This document shows positions 1 to 7,827 of a DNA stretch of 64,000 bases, in pieces (positions within the stretch are counted from its first letter, which is position 1; each line of letters starts with the position of its first letter). Under the pieces are notes generated by a model. That model ran no database searches. It had not been told where the DNA came from and saw only the letters and a list, made by a program, of their open reading frames with translations. The position numbers and the translations under genes are program-made. The DNA is from Frigididesulfovibrio sp031553235 (GTDB taxonomy: Bacteria > Desulfobacterota > Desulfovibrionia > Desulfovibrionales > Desulfovibrionaceae): the NCBI GenBank assembly GCA_031553235.1, contig JAVBLS010000002.1, forward strand, positions 34,375-98,374, in the 5' to 3' direction.

Positions 1-1
1 A

Positions 2-103
2 CTCAAGCTGATCAAGGGCGACGGGCAGGGACTGCTGCTCCTTGATCGCGATCTCGGCGGCCGCGCCTCTCCCTCCGCCGCCGACGCCACTCCGGCCGCA
101 TAG
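2..103 (+). CDS. 3' end of an unrecognised protein-coding gene (partial)
   Basis: An open frame enters from the left edge and stops at TAG 101-103, giving the last 33 residues of a protein. The visible tail contains IKGDGQGLLLLDRDLGG followed by an Ala/Pro/Ser-rich end. It is followed directly by a strong hairpin, which supports a real gene end. I do not recognise the family, and too little is visible to assign a role. Confidence 0.5.
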   Translation, partial: LKLIKGDGQGLLLLDRDLGGRASPSAADATPAA

Positions 104-109
104 CGGCGC

Positions 110-155
110 AAAGAGAGATGCCTCTTGGCGTCCGCGCCGCGGGGCATCTCTCTTT
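110..155 (+). terminator. Probable intrinsic terminator after the partial gene
   Basis: A perfect 13-bp inverted repeat (AAAGAGAGATGCC at 110-122, GGCATCTCTCTTT at 143-155) encloses a GC-rich 20-nt loop that can itself pair. The right arm ends in T-rich sequence. It starts six bases after the upstream stop codon, the position expected for a terminator. Confidence 0.7.
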
Positions 156-348
156 ACTATGCAGCCCACCTTTCTTCTCCGGCGAACAGACGAAACACAG
201 AGTCAGGCGGATTAGATGCCGCACAGGATCGGGCTGCGCGGCAGGATGTAACCCGCCGGAAAGATATTCCATTGCGTACTTCTTGTTTCTTGTATAATGA
301 AAACGTATCAATTTCACTCTGTCTTTTATTCTTGCGGACGGCCGGTTG

Positions 349-1446
349 ATGGAACGGAAAAACATTGCTCACCCGCATGAATGCCCGGTGTTTTCGGGCT
401 CCTGCCGCTGGTCTCCCAACGACAATTTTTGCGACGTACTGCGCAGGGCCGGTGTTCCTCACAACGGGAAGTGGCCCCCTCTGGTCGTGCACCTGCGCAG
501 TCTGGCCGACGACATCCATCTGAGCGAGGTGCAAAAAGCCGCCATGCAGGAGTTGCTCATAGCGACCCTGCAGCAACGCGACTTTTCTCAGGCCGCCTAC
601 GCCCGAATAGCCGACGAAATCCAGAAGATCCAACGGGCGCCCTTTGATCAGAAGCTGCAGGAAATCATGCGTGAAGCCGAGTCTCTGGCCCATGAGGTCA
701 ACAATATTCTGGGCCGGCACCGCAACGACGTGATCACCGCGGCCCAATCCGTGGACAACGACATCGCCGGTGGCGTCGAGCCGGCCCGCATCCTCTCCGG
801 GCTGCGCGACGCCCTGCGCGGCATGCTGGCCAAAATGGAAGAGGATACTCAGGCTTTAAGCGCGCTGTCGCATCATGACGCCCTGACCGGCCTGACAAAC
901 CGCCGCTTTTTCGACGCCTTTCTGGATGAAACCGTGCATCTCTGGCAAGAGAAGAACGTTCCGGCGGCGCTTTTGATGCTCGACATCGACAATTTCAAGC
1001 GCTTCAACGACAGATTTGGCCATCTGGTGGGCGATCAGGTGTTGATTACCGTGGCCGGGCGCATCGACCGGCAGGTGCAGTCATTGGTCCAAAAAGGCAC
1101 CGAAGCCATAGCCGCGCGTTACGGCGGCGAGGAATTCGCGGTCATCCTGCGTGGCGAGGCTGCAGCCGGGGCAACGGAGTTCGCCGAGCACATGCGCGCC
1201 GTCATTGCCGACACCACCTTGTTGCTGCGCGACGCCAACGATCAGGTTATCTCCCAGGGCATCCGCCTGACCGTAAGCGCGGGTGTGGCCGCCCTGTGGA
1301 AGGGGTGGCGCGGCGCTTTTCAGACCAACCTCATCGACTGCGCCGACAAGGCCCTGTACCATGGGAAACGGGCCGGCAAAAACTGCGTTTTTCTCTATAC
1401 TCCCGAAGGGAAAGCTGCCTACACCCGGGTCACGCCCAAAGCTTAA
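349..1446 (+). CDS. GGDEF diguanylate cyclase
   Basis: A 365-residue protein predicted to make cyclic di-GMP from two GTP. The N-terminal ~180 residues are mostly helical and soluble, with no membrane segment or recognised sensor domain. The GGDEF domain follows, with the start motif HDALTGLTNRRFF, the metal/substrate segment LDIDNFKRFND and the active-site GGEEF at about residues 259-263. The five residues before GGEEF lack the RxxD inhibitory I-site, so classical product inhibition may be absent. ATG 349 is preferred over the in-frame TTG 346. No good Shine-Dalgarno (SD, ribosome-binding) sequence is visible. The gene stands alone between two terminators. The input signal cannot be deduced. 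Confidence 0.9.
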   Translation: MERKNIAHPHECPVFSGSCRWSPNDNFCDVLRRAGVPHNGKWPPLVVHLRSLADDIHLSEVQKAAMQELLIATLQQRDFSQAAYARIADEIQKIQRAPFDQKLQEIMREAESLAHEVNNILGRHRNDVITAAQSVDNDIAGGVEPARILSGLRDALRGMLAKMEEDTQALSALSHHDALTGLTNRRFFDAFLDETVHLWQEKNVPAALLMLDIDNFKRFNDRFGHLVGDQVLITVAGRIDRQVQSLVQKGTEAIAARYGGEEFAVILRGEAAAGATEFAEHMRAVIADTTLLLRDANDQVISQGIRLTVSAGVAALWKGWRGAFQTNLIDCADKALYHGKRAGKNCVFLYTPEGKAAYTRVTPKA

Positions 1447-1476
1447 GGGGTGTCGGGGTTTCGATCTTTTCACATG

Positions 1477-1504
1477 AAAAAGGCCTGCTCAGGCAGGCCT
1501 TTTT
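1477..1504 (+). terminator. Intrinsic terminator of the diguanylate cyclase gene
   Basis: A perfect 12-bp stem (AAAAAGGCCTGC, loop TCAG, GCAGGCCTTTTT) ends in a T-run. It lies 30 bases after the cyclase stop. The A-run on the opposite side makes it usable in both directions. Confidence 0.9.
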
Positions 1505-1668
1505 CGTTCGGGAAAGCTGTCTGGGAAACGCTGATCAACGAGAATTTTGTTCACCGGCAAGGAAGGCGAGTGCCGGGCGAAACGAAGTGTATCAAGACAG
1601 ACATGAGTTTTGCACGGGACGAGTCTGACGCGGCCGGCGGGCAGAAAGGCCATTAATCAACCTTTCCT

Positions 1669-2733
1669 TTACACCCCAAGGGCGCCGCGGATAGTGGCAA
1701 AATCCAGGTTGGTGCTGACAAGCTGCGCGCCCTGGCGAATTTTCATCACGTCGCGCATCTTGTGCCGGCTGAGCAACGCCTCCATCTTTTTGGCCACGGT
1801 GTAGGTGTCGTCCCGGACCATGATGATCGGCACGCCCAGTGTGTCGGCCCGCGACAAAATGATGTCGTTGGGGAACAGGTTGCCGGTGAGCACCAAACAG
1901 GGGCATTCTCCTTCAATGGCCACAAGCTGCACATCGGCCCGGTCGCCGCCCACGATGATGGCGGCGTTTTTCTGCCGGCGGAAATAGGTCATGAAATTTT
2001 CCACTTGCATGGTGCCGATGAGAAAATTTTCCACCATCGAGTCGGCCCGCCCTTGGGCGGCCACCAGCCGGCCGCCCAGGCGCTCGGCCAATTCACGGGC
2101 CCGGATGGCCCCCATCAGGGGATCACGCGGAATGACCCCGAGCACAGGCACATCGTTGCGCTCCAGGAAGGGACGAATGACGCTGGAGATTTCAGTCATG
2201 AAAGCCGGCGGAATATCGTTGAGCACCACACCCAGCAGTTGATCGCCGAGTATTTCCTTCAGGCTGATCAGGGTGTCGTAGTTGACCTCGTGCACCAAGC
2301 GGTCGATGATGATCGCCCTCAAGTCAAGCTCGCGGATGAGCCGGATGCCGTCCAGTCCGCAATATTTGCCGGATAAAAAGTGGCCGGAGCCGCCCACAAG
2401 CATAAGCTCGCGGTCTTTGCCCAACTCTTTGTAGGCGTCGATGATCCCGCCCATGAGATCGCCCACCTGCCCGCTGAAGGCGCGCATACGAAAATCTTGG
2501 GTGACCAGCACCGGCGTGACCAGTTCGGGAGGCTGACGGAGGCCGAGCACCTCCTGCATGAACTGGGCGTCTTCGTCGCCGGGCACACCGTCCTTTTCCG
2601 TGGGCATGACCCCGACCGGCTTCATATAGCCCGGGTTGAGGCCGTCTTTTTGCAAACGCATGCCGATGCCCATGGTGAGCATGTTCTTGCCGGAAAACGG
2701 ACGGGTTGCTCCGATATAAAGCCCTTTAGCCAT
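1669..2733 (-). CDS. DRTGG-domain protein (phosphotransacetylase N-terminal-like)
   Basis: A 354-residue protein. The N-terminal half resembles the dethiobiotin-synthetase/cobyrinate-synthase-like P-loop fold found at the N terminus of long phosphotransacetylases: MAKGLYIGATRPFSGKNM with a degenerate phosphate loop, then ELMLVGGSGHFLSGK. The C-terminal half, from about residue 210, is a DRTGG-type domain with the glycine-rich segment AAIIVGGDRADVQL. The phosphate-acetyltransferase catalytic domain itself is absent. It lies 24 bp downstream of an ADP-forming acyl-CoA synthetase on the same strand. A regulatory or nucleotide-sensing role in acetyl-CoA/acetate metabolism is therefore a reasonable inference, not a demonstrated function. 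Confidence 0.8.
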   Translation of the reverse strand: MAKGLYIGATRPFSGKNMLTMGIGMRLQKDGLNPGYMKPVGVMPTEKDGVPGDEDAQFMQEVLGLRQPPELVTPVLVTQDFRMRAFSGQVGDLMGGIIDAYKELGKDRELMLVGGSGHFLSGKYCGLDGIRLIRELDLRAIIIDRLVHEVNYDTLISLKEILGDQLLGVVLNDIPPAFMTEISSVIRPFLERNDVPVLGVIPRDPLMGAIRARELAERLGGRLVAAQGRADSMVENFLIGTMQVENFMTYFRRQKNAAIIVGGDRADVQLVAIEGECPCLVLTGNLFPNDIILSRADTLGVPIIMVRDDTYTVAKKMEALLSRHKMRDVMKIRQGAQLVSTNLDFATIRGALGV

Positions 2734-2757
2734 ACAACCTCCTTGCGGCCGACATTA

Positions 2758-4908
2758 TCATTCAGCGGGCGGGAGAGCACCCGCTTCGCCGCATTCTCTT
2801 GTAAGTACAACACGGATATCGGCCACCACCGCGCCGTTTTCGTCGGCCAGCACGGGGTTGCACTCCGCCTCCTGAATTTCCGGAAAATCTACGGCCAACT
2901 GCGACATGATCAGCAGGATGTCTTCCAGGGCGGTGAACTTGACCGCTCCTTGGCCGCGCATGCCGGCCAGAATGGGAAAGGCCCGAATTTCGCGCACCAT
3001 GTCGTGCACATCTTCCAGCGACAAGGGCGCGAGCCGGCAGGAAATATCCTTAAAGGCCTCCACGTGGATACCGCCCAGACCGAAAATGACCATGGGGCCG
3101 AAGCGCGAATCGCGCCGGAACCCGACAATGACCTCTCGCGCCTTGGGCGTGGCCATGGCCTGCACCAGGCACCCGGCCACATACACTCCCTTGCGCAGGC
3201 GCATGGCCCGTCCGGTGATCTCCAGAAAAGCGGCCCGGACCCTTTCCGGTGAATCCAGGTTCAGAACCACGCCGCCCACATCGGTTTTATGCGAGATTTG
3301 CGGCGAAGCGATTTTCAGGGCCACGGGCAGGCCGATCTGCTTGGCCGCGTGCACGGCCTCATCGCTGGTGCGAGCCAGACGCGACTCAAGCACCGGCATC
3401 TCGTAGGCCTTAAGCAGATCCAGGGCCTGGAACTCCACCAGTTCCAAGGTTCCGGAAGCGCGGGCCGTTTCGATAATTTTAGCCGCCTTACGCCGATCCC
3501 GGCGGTAGTTGACCTCCACCGGCATAGGGTTGTCTTTCCAGCGGCTCTGCCGATACATGGCCGCAATGACCTCCACGGCCGGCTCAGGAAAATCGTAGCA
3601 GGGGATGCCCGCGTCGATAAAAGTCTGCCGCCCGGCCTCCACCCCGTCGCCACCCATGAGGCAGGCGAACACCGGCTTCTCGCTCCCGGCCGTGACCTCG
3701 GCCACCCGGCGGGCGATCTCGTCCACCCCGGTGCGGGCAGTGGGAGCGGCAAGCACCAGCACCGAATGCACGGCCGGGTCTTGCATGACCACCTCGACGG
3801 CCCGGCCCACCACCTCGGCCCTGGCGTCGCCGACCACATCCACCGGATTGTAGACCGAGGCGAAGGTAGGCAAAAATTCCTTCAGGGCCCGGGTGGTCTG
3901 GGCACTCAGACGGGCCATGGTCAGGCCGGCCTCGGCACAGGCGTCCGTGGCGATGATGCCCGGGCCGCCCGCGTTGGTGACCACCGCCACTCCCGGTCCT
4001 TTGGGCAAGGGGCGGGCGGCAAAGGCCTTGGCCAGATCGAAAAGATCTTCCATGAGTCTGGCCCGGATGATCCCGGTCTGCTTGAAGGCGGCCTCATAGG
4101 CCATATCAGCCCCGGCCAGGGCACCGGTGTGCGACGAAGCGGCCAGGGCACCGGCGGCCGTGCGCCCGGCCTTGTAAAGGATCACCGGCTTTTTGCGGGT
4201 GGCGATATGGGCGTTGCGCAAGAAACGCGGCCCGCACTCCACGCTTTCCAGGTAGCCCACAATGACCTTGGTCTCGGGGTCGTCGGCCAGGTGGGCCAGC
4301 ACATCGGCCTCGTCGACCACGGCCTTGTTGCCCAGGCTGACAAAAGAGGAGAAGCCGATGTTCTGCCGGCGGGCCCAGTCGAAAATGGACACGCACAAGG
4401 CCCCGGACTGGGAAAAAAAGCCGATATTGCCGGGCAGGGGGTCGCCGGCGGCAAAAGTGACGTTGACCTTGCCGGCGGCATGCACCAGCCCCAGGCAGTT
4501 GGGACCGAGCAGGGCGATATTGTGCCTGCTCGCCAAATTTTTGACTTCCTCTTCCAGTTCCACACCGCTGCCGCCGGTTTCCTTGAAGCCGGCGCTGATC
4601 ACCACGGCCGAGCGCACCGGCAGTTCGGCCAGTTGCTCCAGGGCCATGGGCACAGCCTCGGCAGGCAGACAGAGTACGGCCATGTCCAGGGGACGGCTTT
4701 CGGGAGGAATATCGCCGATCTTGCGCAGGGCCGGCAGACCAAGTATGCTCCCACCGCTTGGATTGATGGGATGCACCACCCCATCGTAGCCCGCGTGCAG
4801 CAGGTTTGCCAAAATAATATTGCCTATTTTCCCGGGTGATTGCGATGCGCCTACCACGGCAATGGAGCGGGGCGAGAACAGCGAGGTAATATGGGCATGA
4901 AGAGACAT
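2758..4908 (-). CDS. ADP-forming acetate/acyl-CoA ligase (fused alpha-beta)
   Basis: A 716-residue single-chain enzyme predicted to interconvert acyl-CoA + ADP + Pi and the free acid + CoA + ATP. The N-terminal CoA-binding domain begins LFSPRSIAVVGAS. It is followed by succinyl-CoA-ligase-like flavodoxin domains and a C-terminal ATP-grasp region (KIASPQISHKTDVGGVVLN). The likely phosphorylated histidine is in the middle part (SSHTGALAG). ATG 4908 was chosen because the family N terminus starts a few residues before PRSIAVVGAS. Upstream in-frame codons would run into rnc, and the two genes start head-to-head with an 18-bp overlap if rnc starts at 4891. It is the first gene of a two-gene unit with the DRTGG protein. 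Confidence 0.9.
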   Translation of the reverse strand: MSLHAHITSLFSPRSIAVVGASQSPGKIGNIILANLLHAGYDGVVHPINPSGGSILGLPALRKIGDIPPESRPLDMAVLCLPAEAVPMALEQLAELPVRSAVVISAGFKETGGSGVELEEEVKNLASRHNIALLGPNCLGLVHAAGKVNVTFAAGDPLPGNIGFFSQSGALCVSIFDWARRQNIGFSSFVSLGNKAVVDEADVLAHLADDPETKVIVGYLESVECGPRFLRNAHIATRKKPVILYKAGRTAAGALAASSHTGALAGADMAYEAAFKQTGIIRARLMEDLFDLAKAFAARPLPKGPGVAVVTNAGGPGIIATDACAEAGLTMARLSAQTTRALKEFLPTFASVYNPVDVVGDARAEVVGRAVEVVMQDPAVHSVLVLAAPTARTGVDEIARRVAEVTAGSEKPVFACLMGGDGVEAGRQTFIDAGIPCYDFPEPAVEVIAAMYRQSRWKDNPMPVEVNYRRDRRKAAKIIETARASGTLELVEFQALDLLKAYEMPVLESRLARTSDEAVHAAKQIGLPVALKIASPQISHKTDVGGVVLNLDSPERVRAAFLEITGRAMRLRKGVYVAGCLVQAMATPKAREVIVGFRRDSRFGPMVIFGLGGIHVEAFKDISCRLAPLSLEDVHDMVREIRAFPILAGMRGQGAVKFTALEDILLIMSQLAVDFPEIQEAECNPVLADENGAVVADIRVVLTRECGEAGALPPAE

Positions 4909-5613
4909 AGTGTTCCCGGTACTGAAAGAGAAAATGCGCTTGTGCAACTGCAGAGAGGTATCCCCTATGATTTCGGCCAAGTCAAGCTGCTGGAAACGGC
5001 CTTGACCCACAGCTCCTTCGTCAACGAAAACACCGATGAAAGGGATCATAACGAAAGGCTTGAATTTCTTGGGGACGCTGTATTGGAAATCTGCGTGTCG
5101 GACGAACTTTTCCAACGTTTTCCCGATGCCCGGGAAGGAACGCTCACGGCCATGCGCTCACGCCTGGTCAACCAGGAGCACCTGGCCGAACTGGCCCGGC
5201 ACCTCGGCCTGGACAACTGTCTGTTGCTGGGGAAAGGAGAAGAAGGCCAGGGCGGGAGAAGCCGCGCCTCTATTCTGAGCGACACCTTTGAAGCCCTGCT
5301 GGGGGCGGTGTTTCTGGACGGCGGTTTTGAGGCCGCGCGGGCGGCCGTGCGGGCCTTGTTCGCCGGCCACTGGGAAAAGGCCGAGCCGCGCCCCAAGGGC
5401 AGGGACAACAAAAGCCTGCTGCAGGAGGTCACGCAACGCCTGTTCAAAGCCCAGCCGTTGTATACGCTGGTGGGCTCCGGCGGGCCGGAACACGCCAAAG
5501 AGTTCACCGTGCAGCTGGAGTTGCCGGACGGCAAAAGCTTCACCGCCACAGGCAGCAGCATCAAGCGGGCGGAACAGACCGCCGCCCTTGCCGCCCTGCA
5601 ACAGTATAGCTAA
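4891..5613 (+). CDS. rnc: Ribonuclease III
   Basis: A 240-residue double-strand-specific endoribonuclease used in rRNA and mRNA processing. The catalytic domain carries the signature NERLEFLGDAVLE at about residues 54-66 and the second acidic cluster SDTFEALLGAVFLD. The C-terminal double-stranded-RNA-binding domain spans about residues 170-240 (DNKSLLQEVTQ to IKRAEQTAALAAL). ATG 4891 is preceded by GCGAGG. ATG 4897 is equally possible. GTG 4942 would remove the overlap with the divergent acyl-CoA ligase but has no better SD. Confidence 0.95.
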   Translation: MGMKRHSVPGTERENALVQLQRGIPYDFGQVKLLETALTHSSFVNENTDERDHNERLEFLGDAVLEICVSDELFQRFPDAREGTLTAMRSRLVNQEHLAELARHLGLDNCLLLGKGEEGQGGRSRASILSDTFEALLGAVFLDGGFEAARAAVRALFAGHWEKAEPRPKGRDNKSLLQEVTQRLFKAQPLYTLVGSGGPEHAKEFTVQLELPDGKSFTATGSSIKRAEQTAALAALQQYS

Positions 5614-5812
5614 AATTCTTCAACGCAACGTCGGCGGCGACTTCGCGTTGTAGAAAACCCGTCGCCTTTCCACAAGCCGACAAGCCTGTGGGCCACTTGA
5701 TTTACACGCGCCCCATGGGCGAATCCTCCCGGCGCGGCCCCCAAAGGCCTGCCCGGCTCTCATGGCGACGCGATCGCCTGGAGCAAAACAACTTTATACA
5801 ATTGCTCCGATG

Positions 5813-5870
5813 TGTTCTGTTCGGCACGTTTCGAATGTGAGTCGAACCGGCGCGGTGGTGCCGAGGAACA
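5813..5870. other. Nested hairpins in the rnc-flagellin intergenic region
   Basis: The 350-base gap 5614-5963 has no gene. It holds several inverted repeats. The most elaborate pairs TGTTC (5813-5817) and TCGGCAC (5821-5827) with GTGCCGA (5858-5864) and GAACA (5866-5870), with a small inner stem TTCGA/TCGAA. A second hairpin, GGAGCAA/TTGCTCC, lies at 5780-5808, and a third, CAACGC/GCGTTG, at 5621-5650 just after rnc. These could be RNA structures or remnants of repeats. No promoter was recognised. Confidence 0.4.
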
Positions 5871-5897
5871 TGACGCTGCTGCGGGGCCTGGAAGAAC

Positions 5898-5924
5898 CCG
5901 GGAAGGGGAAGATCCCCTTCCCGG
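5898..5924 (-). terminator. Terminator of the flagellin gene
   Basis: A perfect 11-bp stem (CCGGGAAGGGG/CCCCTTCCCGG) with a 5-base loop lies 40 bases beyond the flagellin stop. T-rich sequence flanks it on both sides, more clearly on the plus side, so it could also act bidirectionally. Confidence 0.75.
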
Positions 5925-5963
5925 TTGTCTTTGGTCCGCCTCAGCCGAGTGTCAATCCGTCAT

Positions 5964-6857
5964 TTAGCCCTGAATGAGCTGCAGGGCCATCTTCGGCAGG
6001 GAGTTGGCCTGCGAGAGCATGGCCACGGCCGATTGCGAGAGCACCTGGTTACGGACGAACTCGGTCATTTCCGTGGCCACATCCACGTCGGAGATGCGCG
6101 ATTCCGCGGCCTGCAGGTTTTCCGCCTGGGTCTGCAGGTTGCTGATGGTGTTTTCCAGCCGGTTCTGCATGGCGCCCAGATGCGCGCGGATCTTGTCCTT
6201 GGAGATGATCGCCGCGTTCAGGGCGTCAAGGGCACTCTGCGCCGCGCCTTGGGTCGAGATGGTGTAGCCGGCCTTGCCCACCGTGGCCTGGTTGCCGACG
6301 CCGAGGGCCGAGGCCGTGGCGTTGCCGATGGTAATGTAGTAGTAGTCTTCGGCCGAGTCGTTGCCGGTGCCGAAGTGGATCTTCAGCTTGCCGGTAGCCT
6401 TCAGCCCGGTTCCGTCGTGCACCGAGCTCGACAGGCTGCCGTTGAGCAGATACACGCCGTTAAAGTCCGTGGCGTTGGCAATCCGGGTAATTTCCGAAGC
6501 CATGGCCTGGTACTCGGATTCGATCATCAGACGCTGATCCGAGTTGTAGGTGCCGGTTGCGGCTTGCTCGGCCAATTCCTTCATCCGGATGAGTTTTTCG
6601 TCGATGACGCCCAAGGCGCCGTCGGCGGTCTGGATGAGAGAGATGGCATCATTGGCGTTGCGCACGCCCTGGTTGAGGGTGGCGATATCCGCCCGCATGA
6701 GCTCGCGAATGGCCAGGCCGGCCGCGTCGTCGGCCGCCGTGCCCACGCGCAGGCCCGAAGAAAGCCGGCGGGTTGAGGTTGCGAGTCTGTCGTAACTGAC
6801 ACCCAGGTTCCTGGCCGCGTTCATGGCCATCAGGTTGTGGTTTATGACCAAAGACAT
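5964..6857 (-). CDS. Flagellin
   Basis: A 297-residue flagellar filament subunit. The conserved N-terminal D0/D1 helices (MSLVINHNLMAMNAARNLG, RLSSGLRVGTAADDAAGLAI) and the C-terminal D1/D0 helices (ISDVDVATEMTEFVRNQVL, ending in QANSLPKMALQLIQG) are both complete. The variable centre (residues ~140-200) is short, so the filament surface domain is small. A strong SD, AAGGAGG, lies just upstream. A sigma-54-type promoter lies about 40 bases before the start codon. The gene is monocistronic, between a terminator and a divergent ABC gene. Confidence 0.97.
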   Translation of the reverse strand: MSLVINHNLMAMNAARNLGVSYDRLATSTRRLSSGLRVGTAADDAAGLAIRELMRADIATLNQGVRNANDAISLIQTADGALGVIDEKLIRMKELAEQAATGTYNSDQRLMIESEYQAMASEITRIANATDFNGVYLLNGSLSSSVHDGTGLKATGKLKIHFGTGNDSAEDYYYITIGNATASALGVGNQATVGKAGYTISTQGAAQSALDALNAAIISKDKIRAHLGAMQNRLENTISNLQTQAENLQAAESRISDVDVATEMTEFVRNQVLSQSAVAMLSQANSLPKMALQLIQG

Positions 6858-6895
6858 GGTTCTTTCCTCCTTGGAAAGGTTTGGTGTCCTTTCTA

Positions 6896-6911
6896 AGCAA
6901 TATGGGTGCCA
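6896..6911 (-). promoter_or_regulatory. Sigma-54 (-24/-12) promoter of the flagellin gene
   Basis: Read on the minus strand, TGGCACCCATATTGCT has GG and GC separated by exactly 10 bases and nearly matches the consensus TGGCAC-N5-TTGCW. It sits about 40 bases upstream of the flagellin ATG in an A/T-rich region. The activator is not in this window. Confidence 0.85.
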
Positions 6912-7161
6912 AAACTTTTTTACCGTGAAAATACATCATATTAAAAAATATCTAGACTTTGTGAAGCCCGGAAAATCACAGTGGAGGCAAATTTTTCCGT
7001 TTTTTTGACGGCCCTGTTGGGCGCGCGGGGGAGGGGGATTTTTTTGCCGGGCGGAACGCGGCGTAGTAGAGACGATCCTTGACGACCGACCCTTGGCGCG
7101 GCATATCGAGAGCGGCGCGGCTAACCTCGGCATGCCGCGCGCAGCACTTTTCGGAGGCATC

Positions 7162-7827
7162 ATGGGTGCGGCCGTGGTTTGCGAAAATGTTTCCTTTGCC
7201 TATAAAAACGGCGGGCGGGCCTTGTCCGGCATCGAGCTGAACTGTCCCCAAGGAAGCTGTTCCCTGCTCGTCGGGCCTTCGGGCGCGGGCAAATCCACCC
7301 TGTTTCGCCTGCTGGTGCGCCTGGAAGAACCCGATTCCGGCCGCATCCTCTTTCAGGGCAAACCCCTGTCCGACTATTCCCCCATGCTGCTGCGCCGTCA
7401 GGTCATGCTCCTGCCCCAGGTGCCCGCCCTGTTTCCCGGCACGGTGCGCGAAACCCTGCTGCTGCCCTGGAGTTTCGCATCAAGCGCCGCAACGCCCCGG
7501 CCGGACGATGCCCTGCTGCGCTTCTGGCTTGAGCGTCTGAGACTGGAGGAAATTGCCCTTGAAGAAAAAGCCGCCGAACTCAGTGTGGGGCAGCAGCAAC
7601 GACTCTGCCTGATTCGCTGTCTGCTCCTCGACCCGGCCGTGCTGCTTTTGGATGAGCCCACCAGCGCCCTGGACGCCGAAAGCCGGCAACTGGTGCTCAA
7701 TACCGTGGCCGACCGCCACCTGCACCACGGCATGACCATGATCCAAATCGATCACTCCGGTTATGTGCCGCCCTTTGCCCACCTCGTCTGGCATATGAGC
7801 GCCGGAACCCTGGGGCGTGCCGAATGA
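7162..7827 (+). CDS. FetA-like ABC transporter ATPase (iron exporter type)
   Basis: A 221-residue ATPase with Walker A GPSGAGKS, a degenerate signature LSVGQQQR and Walker B LLLDEPTSALD. It is most like the YbbL/FetA ATPases that pair with UPF0014 permeases, and the next gene, which overlaps by 4 bp, is such a permease. ATG 7162 has SD GGAGG seven bases upstream; longer in-frame starts lack this. In E. coli the pair exports iron. The substrate here is inferred from family only. Confidence 0.85.
   Translation: MGAAVVCENVSFAYKNGGRALSGIELNCPQGSCSLLVGPSGAGKSTLFRLLVRLEEPDSGRILFQGKPLSDYSPMLLRRQVMLLPQVPALFPGTVRETLLLPWSFASSAATPRPDDALLRFWLERLRLEEIALEEKAAELSVGQQQRLCLIRCLLLDPAVLLLDEPTSALDAESRQLVLNTVADRHLHHGMTMIQIDHSGYVPPFAHLVWHMSAGTLGRAE

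Noticed and set aside
143..220. Second copy of the bioM-pyrB inverted-repeat element near the window start
   Set aside because: Only GGCATCT/AGATGCC (7 bp) and a short CTTTACTA similarity are shared. The local hairpin 110-155 is better explained as a terminator.
3289..4839. Long open frame of over 500 codons opposite the acyl-CoA ligase gene
   Set aside because: High-GC coding DNA leaves long antisense frames. The sequence is His/Gly/Gln-rich with no family pattern, whereas the minus-strand frame has clear ligase motifs.
5826..5850. Possible tRNA T-arm (TTCGA near 5830)
   Set aside because: No acceptor or anticodon stem of proper size could be drawn around it; the TTCGA/TCGAA pair is part of the nested hairpin.
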